DNA from: Acidobacteriota bacterium
GTDB lineage: Bacteria > Acidobacteriota > Blastocatellia > Pyrinomonadales > Pyrinomonadaceae
NCBI GenBank assembly: GCA_018269075.1
Contig: JAFDVJ010000037.1
Span: 1-58,257 of the forward strand
Direction: 5' to 3'
DNA length: 58,257 bases
In this document: positions 17,788 through 26,008 of the stretch, one piece after another
Layout: each line of letters opens with the position of its first letter
How positions within the stretch are numbered: the stretch's first letter is position 1
Made by a program: the position numbers and the translations under genes
Notes under the pieces: generated by a model
Seen by the model: only the letters and a program-made list of their open reading frames with translations
What the model was told of the DNA's origin: nothing
The model's database searches: none

Positions 17788-20700
17788 ATGAAACCAGAAA
17801 TCCACATTTTCGACCGGTTCAGATTCGACGCGAACGAGCTGCGTTTGTCGGAAAACTCGCAGCCCGTCGCGCTTCAGCCGAAGGCGGCCGAGATGCTCGC
17901 CGTGTTTCTGCTCAACCACGGCGCGACGCTCTCGCGCGACGAGCTGATGAAGGAGGTCTGGAAAGAGACGTTCGTCGACGAATCGAACATCCGTTTCATC
18001 ATCCACATATTGCGAAAAACGCTCGGCAAAACCGCCGCCGGCCGCGATTTCATCGAAACCGTCCCGAAACGCGGCTATCGTTTCGCGGCGGCGGTATCGA
18101 CCGTCGAAGGCGCGGATTCGCTCGGCCGTTACCGCCTCATTGAAAAGATCGGCGCGGGCGGGATGGGCGAGGTCTATCTGGCGCGCGACCCGCAGCTCGA
18201 CCGGCCGGCGGCGATCAAGCTGCTGCTCCCGGAAGTCGCCGGCGACGAGGAACGCATTCTCCGCTTCCGGCTCGAAGCGAAGGCCGTCTCGGCGCTCAAC
18301 CATCCGAACATCGTCACGATCTACGAGATCGGCGAAGCCGACGGGCGCCTGTTCATCGCCTACGAATTCGTCGAGGGCGCGATGCTCCGCGAAAAGATCC
18401 GCCGCCGGCAGCTGACCGTCGAGGAATCGCTGGCCGTCGCCGAACAGGCGGCCGCCGCGCTCGGCGCGGCGCACCGCGCGGGCATCGTCCACCGCGACGT
18501 CAAGCCGGAAAACATTATGGTGCGCGACGACGGCTACGTCAAAATCCTCGATTTCGGCCTCGCCAAGCGCGTCACGGTCGCCGCCGCGACGCCCGACGAC
18601 GAAACGCTCGAATGGGTCCGGACCAAACAGGGGATGATCATCGGCAGCGTCCAGTATATGTCGCCCGAACAGTCGCGCGGGCTCGAAACGGACGCGCGGA
18701 CCGACGTCTGGAGCCTCGGCGTCGTGCTCTACGAGATGCTGACCGGCGAAAACCCGTTCGACGGTCCGACTGTCAGCGATTCGATCGCCGCGATCCTCCA
18801 TTTCGACCCGCGCTCGATCGACGGCCGGCTCCGCGACTTTCCGGCCGGGCTGCGCGCGACGATCGAAAAAGCGCTCCGGATCGAGCCCGCCGACCGCTAC
18901 GCGACGATCGACGAATTCGCCGCCGATCTGCGCCGCGTCCGCCGGCTGCTCGCGCCCGACGTTCTGACGCAACGCCTCCGCGCCGCGGCCGACGAAGAGA
19001 AAACGGTCGCGATCGAGGCCCGCCTGACCGACGAAAAACCGCCGCGCGACGCCGAGACGCCGCTTCCGACGGACGCGCCCCCGCCGCCCGCGCGGCGCTT
19101 TCGCAAACGCTGGCTGCTCGTCCCGCTCGCCGGTCTCCTCGCGGGTCTCGCCGGGCTTGCCGCCGCGTATTATCTTTATCTCGCGCCGCGGCTTTTCCCG
19201 CCTTCCGGCACTTTCCGGCAAATCCGGGTCACGCGGCTCACGAACGACGGGCAATCGAGCCGGGCGGCGATTTCCGACGACGCGCGGCGGTTCGCTTTCG
19301 TGCGCCGCGCGGGCGAGATGCAGACGCTCGTCCTCTCCGAAACGGGCGATCCGTCACGCGAGATCGGCATCAAAAAATCTTCCAAAGAAATTCTCCAGCC
19401 CGTCTTTCGCGGCGACAGCCTGTATTACGTTCTCCGCGACCGCGATTCGGGAACTCTCTACCGGTACGATTTCCGCCGGCAGTACGAGGAACAGCTTTTG
19501 ACGGGCGTCGATTCGCGAATCAGCTTCGCGCCGGACGGCCGGCGGTTCGCGTTCGTCCGGCAGAACCGCCGCGACGGCGGCAGCTCGGTCTTCGTCGCGC
19601 CGGCCGATCTCCGCGGCAGCGACGCCGCGCTGACCGAGGCCGTCAAATCGTCGAACACGCTGCTGACCGAATTCCACGACGTCGTCTGGCAGAACGACGG
19701 CCAAAACTTCACGGTGCTCGGCGAAAATCGTCTTCCCCGGACCTACGAAACGAAACCGAGCGGCGTCCGCTGCGGGCTCAACGGCGCGCTCCGGGCCGAA
19801 TGGGCGCGCGATTCGCTGTTTCTTTCGCTCGTCGGCTTCGACGGGTTCGGAAGCGATCACATCTGCCTCCAGACGGCGGCGGGCGACGTGCGCGGGCTCC
19901 GGTCGAACGTTTACAGCTTTAGTTCGTTCGATCTCGATCCGGCCGGACGGAAAATCGTCGTCTCGACGCTTCCGGGCTTTCAGGAGCTCCGGGTTTACGA
20001 TCCGAAAACCGGCCGCGATCAAACGATCGTCGACGAAAAAGCCGGGCTCGACCGGGGAACCGAAATCGTCCCGACGGCCGACGGGAAATTTCTTTTCGCG
20101 AGCCGGCAGGACGAGGGCCGCGAAGAGATTTACAGCGAAACGGAATTTCATTTCCCGCCGGTCGAGATCCGTTCGGTCAATGCCGACGGCACGAACCCGA
20201 CGCTTTTGACCGGCGCGGAGCGGCAGGTCGATCTCTTCGCCGATCACGCCGGGAAATTCGTTTTTTTCCACCCGTGGAGCTCGTCCGACAAGATTTCGCT
20301 CAAAAGAATCGAAGCGCCCGGCGCGCCGATGATCGAACTGACCGACGATTTCGGCGACGGACGGCTCTCGGCCGACGACCGCTGGTTCGTTTTCACGCGG
20401 AAAAAGGCCGGCCCCGAGGACAAAGACCTGTATAAAATGCCGTTCGCGGGCGGCGACGCCGTCCGGCTCGCCGAAAACGTCCGCGATTTTCAGATCGCGC
20501 CCGACGGCCGCAGCGTTTTCTACAAACAGGGCGGCGCGGCCGGCGGCAGACTGATGAAGACGTCGCTCGCCAACGGCGCGACCCTTAAGCTGGCCGACGG
20601 CGTCGATTTCTTCAACGGCCTCAGCGACCGCGAAGGCTACGTTTCCTTCACGGTCGCGCCCGACGGCGGCTTCGTCGTTTACGGGCACGACGAAGCCGGC

Positions 20701-21135
20701 GGCGCGCGGTTTTTCAAGGTTCCGGCCGACGGCGGCGCGGCCGTTCCGCTCGGCGTGAAGTTCGCGCCGGAAACCCGTTTCGACCGGATCGCGATCTCGC
20801 CCGACGGCAAGCTGCTCGGTTATCTTTCGGCCGACCGCGAAAAAAAGACGTCCAGACTCGCGTTCGTCGCGCTCGACGATCGGGCGGCGGCGTCCGTTCC
20901 GCCGGAACGCGAGATCGACGGCTTCTTTTTCGCGTTCGCGCCCGACAACCGCTCGGTCGTCTATTCGACCGATAACGGTTTCGCGGCGCTCCCGCTCGCG
21001 CCGAACGCCGCTCCGCGAACGCTGCTCGAAACCGGCTGCCGGCCCGGCCGTTTCGACTGGCTCAGGGACGGGCGGCTCTATTATCTCTGCGCCGCCCGCA
21101 GGGAAGACGTTTTCCTGATCGAAGACGTCGAATAG
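17788..21135 (+). CDS. Winged-helix / Ser-Thr kinase / TolB-type propeller fusion regulator
   Basis: A protein of about 1115 residues with three modules. Residues 1-100: OmpR/CadC-type winged helix (FVDESNIRFIIHILRKTLG). About 112-380: Hanks-type Ser/Thr kinase with GAGGMGEV, catalytic Lys144 (AAIKLL), HRDVKPEN with Asp237, DFG Asp255 and YMSPEQ, so it looks active. About 435-460: one transmembrane helix (WLLVPLAGLLAGLAGLAAAY). About 475-1115: a WD40/TolB-like beta-propeller with repeated ISPDGK/APDGR motifs, outside the membrane. ATG 17788 preferred; GTG 17779 is possible. This one-protein signalling chain (sensor, kinase, DNA binding) is typical of Acidobacteriota. The signal is unknown. 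Confidence 0.93.
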   Translation: MKPEIHIFDRFRFDANELRLSENSQPVALQPKAAEMLAVFLLNHGATLSRDELMKEVWKETFVDESNIRFIIHILRKTLGKTAAGRDFIETVPKRGYRFAAAVSTVEGADSLGRYRLIEKIGAGGMGEVYLARDPQLDRPAAIKLLLPEVAGDEERILRFRLEAKAVSALNHPNIVTIYEIGEADGRLFIAYEFVEGAMLREKIRRRQLTVEESLAVAEQAAAALGAAHRAGIVHRDVKPENIMVRDDGYVKILDFGLAKRVTVAAATPDDETLEWVRTKQGMIIGSVQYMSPEQSRGLETDARTDVWSLGVVLYEMLTGENPFDGPTVSDSIAAILHFDPRSIDGRLRDFPAGLRATIEKALRIEPADRYATIDEFAADLRRVRRLLAPDVLTQRLRAAADEEKTVAIEARLTDEKPPRDAETPLPTDAPPPPARRFRKRWLLVPLAGLLAGLAGLAAAYYLYLAPRLFPPSGTFRQIRVTRLTNDGQSSRAAISDDARRFAFVRRAGEMQTLVLSETGDPSREIGIKKSSKEILQPVFRGDSLYYVLRDRDSGTLYRYDFRRQYEEQLLTGVDSRISFAPDGRRFAFVRQNRRDGGSSVFVAPADLRGSDAALTEAVKSSNTLLTEFHDVVWQNDGQNFTVLGENRLPRTYETKPSGVRCGLNGALRAEWARDSLFLSLVGFDGFGSDHICLQTAAGDVRGLRSNVYSFSSFDLDPAGRKIVVSTLPGFQELRVYDPKTGRDQTIVDEKAGLDRGTEIVPTADGKFLFASRQDEGREEIYSETEFHFPPVEIRSVNADGTNPTLLTGAERQVDLFADHAGKFVFFHPWSSSDKISLKRIEAPGAPMIELTDDFGDGRLSADDRWFVFTRKKAGPEDKDLYKMPFAGGDAVRLAENVRDFQIAPDGRSVFYKQGGAAGGRLMKTSLANGATLKLADGVDFFNGLSDREGYVSFTVAPDGGFVVYGHDEAGGARFFKVPADGGAAVPLGVKFAPETRFDRIAISPDGKLLGYLSADREKKTSRLAFVALDDRAAASVPPEREIDGFFFAFAPDNRSVVYSTDNGFAALPLAPNAAPRTLLETGCRPGRFDWLRDGRLYYLCAARREDVFLIEDVE

Positions 21136-21279
21136 GCGGCAGCCGGCCGGCCGTTTCGATGAAGCCGCGCCGAACGATTTTAATTCGGCCGTTTGACGGC
21201 CGCGCTCCGAACCGTTATTTATTAACCGGAGAATAATTTAAGCGGGCACGAAACGGCGGCCCAACGGTCAATGCTTTTT

Positions 21280-21513
21280 ATGAAATGGGAATATAAAACG
21301 ATCAAACTGACGCCGCAGAGCTTTTTTATCGAGGAGCGGCCGAGCTTCGAAGCGCTCGAAGTCGATAAACTGATCAACCGGCTCGGCTATGAAAATTGGG
21401 AGCTCGTTTCGGCCGCCGAAATCACCGACACCGACATCATCGGGTCGCAGACGAGGACCAAAGCCGTGATCCTGTTCTTCAAACGTCCGCTCGCCGATCA
21501 ATCCGTCCGATGA
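21280..21513 (+). CDS. DUF4177-like small protein
   Basis: A 77-residue protein: MKWEYKTIKL, then a helix (FEALEVDKLINRLGYENWEL), a VSAAEI strand and a last strand (TKAVILFFKRP). This KWEYK...LN.LG..GWELV...ILKR layout is the DUF4177 pattern. Function unknown. An ATG three codons upstream is possible. It overlaps the next gene by 4 bp (ATGA). Confidence 0.8.
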   Translation: MKWEYKTIKLTPQSFFIEERPSFEALEVDKLINRLGYENWELVSAAEITDTDIIGSQTRTKAVILFFKRPLADQSVR

Positions 21514-21881
21514 CGTTTAATCTCAAATACCTGCTGCTGACCGCCGCGCTGCTGCTGACCGAGATCGCGATCGCGCTCTTCGTCCGCGACGCGGTCGTCC
21601 GGCCGTTCGTCGGCGACGCGCTCGTCGTCGTCCTGATCTACTGCTTCGTCCGCATTTTTACCGATTTTTCCTATTGGAAGACCGCGCTCGGCGTGCTGGC
21701 GTTCGCCTTTCTGATCGAGATTCTGCAGTATTTCGACTACGTCCGGCTGCTCGGGCTGGAAAACAACCGCGTGCTCTCGGTGATGCTCGGGCGCACCTTC
21801 GAATGGACGGATTTCGCGGCCTACGCGGCGGGTGCGGCGGCGATTTTGTTTTTTGAGAGAATGCGGCACAATAAAGACTGA
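21510..21881 (+). CDS. DUF2809-like integral membrane protein
   Basis: A 123-residue protein with four predicted transmembrane helices (YLLLTAALLLTEIAIALFV, DALVVVLIYCFVRIF, TALGVLAFAFLIEILQYFDY, FAAYAAGAAAILFFERM). Length, the EILQYFDYVRLLGLENN stretch and the end fit DUF2809. Start ATG 21510 overlaps the stop of the preceding gene, and its stop overlaps the start of the phosphotransferase gene, so three genes are translationally coupled. Function unknown. Confidence 0.82.
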   Translation: MTFNLKYLLLTAALLLTEIAIALFVRDAVVRPFVGDALVVVLIYCFVRIFTDFSYWKTALGVLAFAFLIEILQYFDYVRLLGLENNRVLSVMLGRTFEWTDFAAYAAGAAAILFFERMRHNKD

Positions 21882-22939
21882 TGAACGAAGACACGACCGC
21901 CGTCCGGCCGGGCGAAGAACTGAATACGGACAACTTACGGGCTTATCTGCAGGCCGAGCTCGACCTTCAAAACGCCGCGATCGAGATCCTGCAGTTTCCG
22001 TCGGGCAATTCGAACCTGACCTATTCCGTCCGGATCGGCGCCGACGAATACGTGCTGCGGCGGCCGCCGTTCGGCAATCAGGTCAAATCCGCCCACGATA
22101 TGGCGCGCGAGTTCAATGTTTTGTCGAAACTCGACGCGGCCTACGCGCCCGCGCCGAAACCGCTCCTCTACTGCGCGGACGAAGCGGTGATCGGCGCCGA
22201 ATTCTACCTGATGGAGCGGCGTCACGGCCTCGTCATCCGCGGCCGCGCGCCCGCCGCGCTCGAAACGTCGCCGGCGCTCCGCCGGGCGGTCTGCGAATCG
22301 TTTATCGGCAATCTCGCATTGCTTCACGCGCTCGATTACGAGCGGATCGGCCTCGGCGAGCTCGGCCGGCCCGAAGGCTATGCGCGCCGCCAGACCGAGG
22401 GCTGGACGAAGCGCTACTTCAACGCGCAGACCGACGACCACCCGGCGCTCGCCGAAGTCATCGAATGGCTCGCGGAAAACGTCCCGGCGGCCGGCGGCGC
22501 GGCGCTCATCCACAACGACTACAAGTTCGACAACGTGATGCTCGACCCGGCGGACCTGACGCGGATCGTCGCCGTCCTCGACTGGGAGATGACGACGATC
22601 GGCGAGCCGCTGATGGACCTCGGCTCGTCGCTCGCCTACTGGATGGCGCCCGACGCCGGCCCGGAAATGCTCGCGATGCCGTTCAACCCGCGCGTCCTGA
22701 TGGAAAACGTCACGCGGGCGGAGCTCGTCCGGATGTACGAGGAAAAAAGCGGCCGCGCGGTCACCGATCTCCTGTTCTACTACGTTTTCGGGACGTTCAA
22801 GCTCGCCGTCATCGCGCAGCAGATCTATTTCCGCTACGTCCGGGGCTTCACGCAAGACCGGCGCTTCGCCTCGTTCAATGTTTTTATCGGCAATCTCGGC
22901 CGGATCGCCGCCGCGGCGCTCGATTCCGGCACGGTCTAG
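21881..22939 (+). CDS. ACAD10/11-type phosphotransferase (APH family kinase)
   Basis: A 352-residue aminoglycoside-phosphotransferase-fold kinase. N lobe: FPSGNSNLTYSVRIGADEYV and LRRPPFGNQVKSAHDMAREF. Catalytic region: LIHNDYKFDNVMLDPADL (HND..FDN) and VLDWEMTTIGEPLMDLGSS with the metal-binding DWE. LLYCADEAVIGAEFYLMERR is the hallmark of the kinase half of animal ACAD10/11. Known: LvaA-type kinases phosphorylate 4-hydroxyacyl-CoA, and the partner dehydrogenase then removes phosphate. The ACAD11-like partner at 12369-13556 supports that role here (inference). Confidence 0.9.
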   Translation: MNEDTTAVRPGEELNTDNLRAYLQAELDLQNAAIEILQFPSGNSNLTYSVRIGADEYVLRRPPFGNQVKSAHDMAREFNVLSKLDAAYAPAPKPLLYCADEAVIGAEFYLMERRHGLVIRGRAPAALETSPALRRAVCESFIGNLALLHALDYERIGLGELGRPEGYARRQTEGWTKRYFNAQTDDHPALAEVIEWLAENVPAAGGAALIHNDYKFDNVMLDPADLTRIVAVLDWEMTTIGEPLMDLGSSLAYWMAPDAGPEMLAMPFNPRVLMENVTRAELVRMYEEKSGRAVTDLLFYYVFGTFKLAVIAQQIYFRYVRGFTQDRRFASFNVFIGNLGRIAAAALDSGTV

Positions 22940-22952
22940 CCCCGAAAAAAAT

Positions 22953-23504
22953 ATGCGAGCGATCCTGATTTTCTGCCTGTTTTTCCTTTTCGCGCCGGCC
23001 GCGTTCGGCCAATCCTGCGGCGGCGGCACGGCCTATTTTCATATCTTCGACGAGCGCGGCGAAAAGGAAATCGCCGACGCCGCGGTCCGGCTTTTCGTCG
23101 TCAGCGAGGACCAGTCGTGGATGCTCGCCGATTTCACCGATCGCGGCTGGATGCGGCAGACTTTCGACGAGACGGTCGCCCGCAAATACGCGGGCCGGCC
23201 GCGCGTCAGCTTCGAAACCGCCTACGCGATCCCGGCCGGCGAGTTCGCGCGGCTCGTCGAGGAACGCCGCCGCGCGCTCGAAAAAAATCCGCGGAGCCCG
23301 ATCGTCGAGGCGGAAAAAGTGATCGCCGAAAAACCGAAGCCGGCGAACGAGCGCGTCTTCTCCGCCGGAACGCGCGAAGGCTGCAGCTTTATGGCCGCCG
23401 CCGAGATCGCCGCCGCAGGCTTCGAGACCGCCTGGTTCGTCAGCGATTTCACCTGCGGCTGCACCAAGCATTACGAATTTCGGCTGCGCGCGAAGTCTGA
23501 ATAG
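22953..23504 (+). CDS. Secreted hypothetical protein, 183 aa
   Basis: Not recognised. Signal peptide MRAILIFCLFFLFAPAAFGQ; mature part has a carboxypeptidase-regulatory-like first stretch (FHIFDERGEKEIADAAVRLF), a charged middle (EERRRALEKNPRSPIVEAEK) and a Cys-containing end (VSDFTCGCTKHYEFRLRAK). Start 22953 chosen because the signal peptide begins there; it lies 13 bp after the kinase gene. Confidence 0.75.
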   Translation: MRAILIFCLFFLFAPAAFGQSCGGGTAYFHIFDERGEKEIADAAVRLFVVSEDQSWMLADFTDRGWMRQTFDETVARKYAGRPRVSFETAYAIPAGEFARLVEERRRALEKNPRSPIVEAEKVIAEKPKPANERVFSAGTREGCSFMAAAEIAAAGFETAWFVSDFTCGCTKHYEFRLRAKSE

Positions 23505-23520
23505 CGAATATCGAATTTTT

Positions 23521-23664
23521 TTAACGCGAAGGCGCGAAGACGCGAAGACGCGAAGTTTTTTTTGGTCAGGCCGCCGGCCGCGGCGTGATTTCGCCGCTGT
23601 CGAATCTATTTCGCCGGCGAGCGGTTCCCTAACATCCTTCGCGTCTTCGCGACTTGGCGTTAAA
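23521..23664. repeat. Inverted pair of CGCGAAGA octamer repeats
   Basis: Left arm 23521-23555: TTAACGCGAAGG then CGCGAAGA copies (8-bp unit). Right arm 23636-23664: the same in inverse orientation ending GGCGTTAAA. The arms flank about 80 bp and could form a long hairpin. The gap 23505-23998 holds this element, an ATTTCGG array and otherwise no gene that I can see. Confidence 0.9.
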
Positions 23665-23890
23665 TCGCCCGAAAACACGGGAATTTTTCGCGCTCCTCGG
23701 GGAAAATTTCCCAATCGCCCGCCCCGCCCGGAAAGCTCTCGCGCCGAATGCATTTTCCGCCCGAAAACAAGTCCCGTCGTCAACCCGCGCAAAGCCTTTT
23801 ACACTTCCCGCACCGATCGCAAAAGACACCGCAAAATTCCCTTCGCCCTCAAAAATGCCTCCGAAACCAAAAAACACCCATCCGCGAACC

Positions 23891-23922
23891 GATCCGAAAT
23901 CCGAAATCCGAAATCCGAAATC
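23891..23922. repeat. CCGAAAT heptamer repeat array
   Basis: Four tandem CCGAAAT copies (ATTTCGG on the other strand) upstream of the SH3-domain lipoprotein gene. Confidence 0.93.
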
Positions 23923-23942
23923 GCAATGGTATGTTTCTTGCA

Positions 23943-23962
23943 GTTTTCGAATAAGCGAAAAC
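23943..23962. promoter_or_regulatory. Small inverted repeat upstream of the SH3 protein gene
   Basis: GTTTTCG-AATAAG-CGAAAAC, perfect 7-bp arms, 37 bp before the ATG at 23999. It could be an operator or a short leader hairpin. No matching second site seen. Confidence 0.3.
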
Positions 23963-23998
23963 ATATCCGCCGCGAGGCGAAATCGTTCGGAGATCGTT

Positions 23999-24538
23999 AT
24001 GAATCATCGAAATCTGTTTAACCTGTCATCGGCACTCTTCGTAATCCTGCTCTTTTCGCTCGCCTGCGTCCGCTCGGGGCCGAACCAGACGACGAGTTCG
24101 CCCGCGAGCTCGCCCGCGCCGTCGGCGTCGCAAAAGCAGACCGCCGGCGACGACGGCCGCGCCGCGAGCGACCGGGACGAGGAAAAGGAAAAGCTCAAGG
24201 AAAAAGTCGCCGAGCTCGAAAAGAAAGTCGATTCGCAGCAGCAACAGCAGCAGTCGCAGAGAACGCCGCCGCCGGTCCGATCAACCGACCCGAACGAGTC
24301 GCTGATCGAGGGCACGCCGGCGCAGGTCTATTCGCCGGGCGACGGCTTTCTCGCGCTCCGCAGCGAACCGAGCAGCAGCTACGGCTACCGGATCGCGCAG
24401 ATGCCGCACGGCGCCGACGTCGACATCATCCAATGCCAGAACTCGACCGAACGCGTCGGCGGCCGCGCCGGGCGCTGGTGCCAGGTCTATTACGAAGGCT
24501 ACACGGGCTGGGCCTTCGACGCGTGGCTCGTCTACTGA
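23999..24538 (+). CDS. Putative lipoprotein with an SH3b domain
   Basis: A 179-residue exported protein. N terminus LSSALFVILLFSLACVRS with Cys23 as the likely lipid anchor (SLAC is an imperfect lipobox). A Ser/Pro-rich stretch and a coiled coil follow (EEKEKLKEKVAELEKKVDSQ), then Gln repeats, and a bacterial SH3 domain at about 110-179 (FLALRSEPSSSYGYRIAQMP, WCQVYYEGYTGWAFDAWLVY). The domain suggests binding to cell wall or another envelope partner. ATG 23999 is the first start that gives a proper signal peptide. Confidence 0.82.
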   Translation: MNHRNLFNLSSALFVILLFSLACVRSGPNQTTSSPASSPAPSASQKQTAGDDGRAASDRDEEKEKLKEKVAELEKKVDSQQQQQQSQRTPPPVRSTDPNESLIEGTPAQVYSPGDGFLALRSEPSSSYGYRIAQMPHGADVDIIQCQNSTERVGGRAGRWCQVYYEGYTGWAFDAWLVY

Positions 24539-24586
24539 CCGGCCGCGCGAATCGTTTCGGTTACCGGGGACGGTTTGGCGGCGGGT

Positions 24587-24740
24587 TTTAACGCAAGGGC
24601 GCGGAGGCGCGAAGACGCAGGGAAAATTAATATAAAAACGCCGCCCCCGGATCGTTTCCGCCTTCATCGGAATTTTTTCGCCCGCGAAAAACACCCCAAA
24701 CCCCTTTGCGTCTTCGCGTCTTCGCGCCTTCGCGTTAAAT
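24587..24740. repeat. Inverted pair of CGCGAAG octamer repeats
   Basis: Left arm 24587-24630 (TTTTAACGCAAGGGCGCGGA...), right arm 24704-24740 (TTTGCGTCTTCGCG...GCGTTAAAT). Same family as 23521-23664 and 45674-45835. The gap 24539-24821 holds no gene that I can see. Confidence 0.9.
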
Positions 24741-24821
24741 CCCTCTTTCCCCCGCAAATCGTCCCCGCCGCCGCTTCCCGTCTGTCATTTTTCCCGCGCA
24801 GGTTGTAAAATTAAAGTTTTT

Positions 24822-26006
24822 ATGAACAACGGAAAACTCGGCATTGCAATCATCGGACTCGGCGGCGCGGTCGGCACGACGATCGTCGCCGGCATCGAGC
24901 TGCTCAAAAAAGGCAGGATCGACACAACCGGCCTGCCGCTCGCCGGTCTCGACGCGGAACTGACCCAAAACTTAGCGGCCTACGAAGACCTTGTCTTCGC
25001 CGGCTGGGATCTGTTCGGCGAGCATCTCGCGACCGCCGCCGAGGAGCACGAGGTTTTGACGCACAAACAGTTCGTCGCCGTCGAGGACGAATTGCGGAAA
25101 ATCAAACCGTGGCGGGCGGCCGCGAACCGCGATTTTCTCGCCAACATCGAGGGCGAAAACACGTTTTCGGGCGGCGGCCACCGCGCGACGATCGAAAAGA
25201 TTCGCGAAAACCTGCGCGAGTTTAAAACGAAATGCGGCCGCGCCGTCGTCATCAATCTCGCCTCGACCGAAAAGCTCGCCGACGAGGGCCGCGAGATCTT
25301 CAACTCGCTCGCCGGCTTTGAACGGGCGCTGGACGAAAACGCGTCCGAAATCTCGCCCGCGATGCTCTACGCCTACGCCGCGCTCGCCGAGCGCGTGCCC
25401 TACGGCAACTTCACGCCGTCGGTCGCGGCCGACGTCCCGGCGCTCGTCGAATTCGCGAAAAAACAGGGCGTGCCGGTCGCCGGCAAGGACGGCAAAACCG
25501 GCCAGACGATGATCAAGAGCGTCCTCGCGCCCGCGTTCCGGACGCGCGCGCTGCGCGTCGAAGGCTGGTTCTCGACGAATATTCTGGGCAACCGCGACGG
25601 CCTCGCGCTCTCGAACACCGACTCGCTCGCCTCGAAGATCAAGACGAAGAGCTCGCTCCTCGACGACATCCTCGGCTACGAGGTCGAGGACCATCTCGTC
25701 GACATCCGCTACTACAAACCGCGCGGCGACGACAAGGAGGCGTGGGACAACGTCGATTTATCCGGTTTTTTGGGCCAGCGGATGCAGCTCAAGGTCAATT
25801 TTCTCTGCAAGGACTCGATTCTCGCCGCCCCGCTCGCGATCGAGATCGCCCGCTGTCTCGACCTCGCCCACAGACGCGGCGAATCCGGCGTGTTGGAGGA
25901 AATCTCGATCTTCTTCAAGATGCCGATGACCCGCGACCCCGCCGCGCGGCCCGAAAACGCGCTGCATAAGCAGGAAGACATTTTAATCGAGTGGTTAGGA
26001 AAATGA
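24822..26006 (+). CDS. Inositol-3-phosphate synthase (myo-inositol-1-phosphate synthase family)
   Basis: A 394-residue NAD-dependent enzyme that converts glucose 6-phosphate to inositol 3-phosphate. The Rossmann start is IAIIGLGGAVGTTIVAGIEL. Later motifs: GRAVVINLASTEKLADEGRE, YGNFTPSVAADVPALVEFAK, VPVAGKDGKTGQTMIKSVLA (the GKDGKTGQT core) and EGWFSTNILGNRDGLALSNT. Length fits the short prokaryotic form. The leader has no clear ribosome site; TAAAAT about 12 nt before the ATG could be a -10 box giving a short leader. Product may feed inositol lipids or compatible solutes (inference). Confidence 0.93.
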   Translation: MNNGKLGIAIIGLGGAVGTTIVAGIELLKKGRIDTTGLPLAGLDAELTQNLAAYEDLVFAGWDLFGEHLATAAEEHEVLTHKQFVAVEDELRKIKPWRAAANRDFLANIEGENTFSGGGHRATIEKIRENLREFKTKCGRAVVINLASTEKLADEGREIFNSLAGFERALDENASEISPAMLYAYAALAERVPYGNFTPSVAADVPALVEFAKKQGVPVAGKDGKTGQTMIKSVLAPAFRTRALRVEGWFSTNILGNRDGLALSNTDSLASKIKTKSSLLDDILGYEVEDHLVDIRYYKPRGDDKEAWDNVDLSGFLGQRMQLKVNFLCKDSILAAPLAIEIARCLDLAHRRGESGVLEEISIFFKMPMTRDPAARPENALHKQEDILIEWLGK

Positions 26007-26008
26007 TT

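Noticed and set aside
24281..24757. Minus-strand frame with NAKARRREDAK
   Set aside because: Translation of the octamer repeat, overlapping the SH3 gene in antisense.
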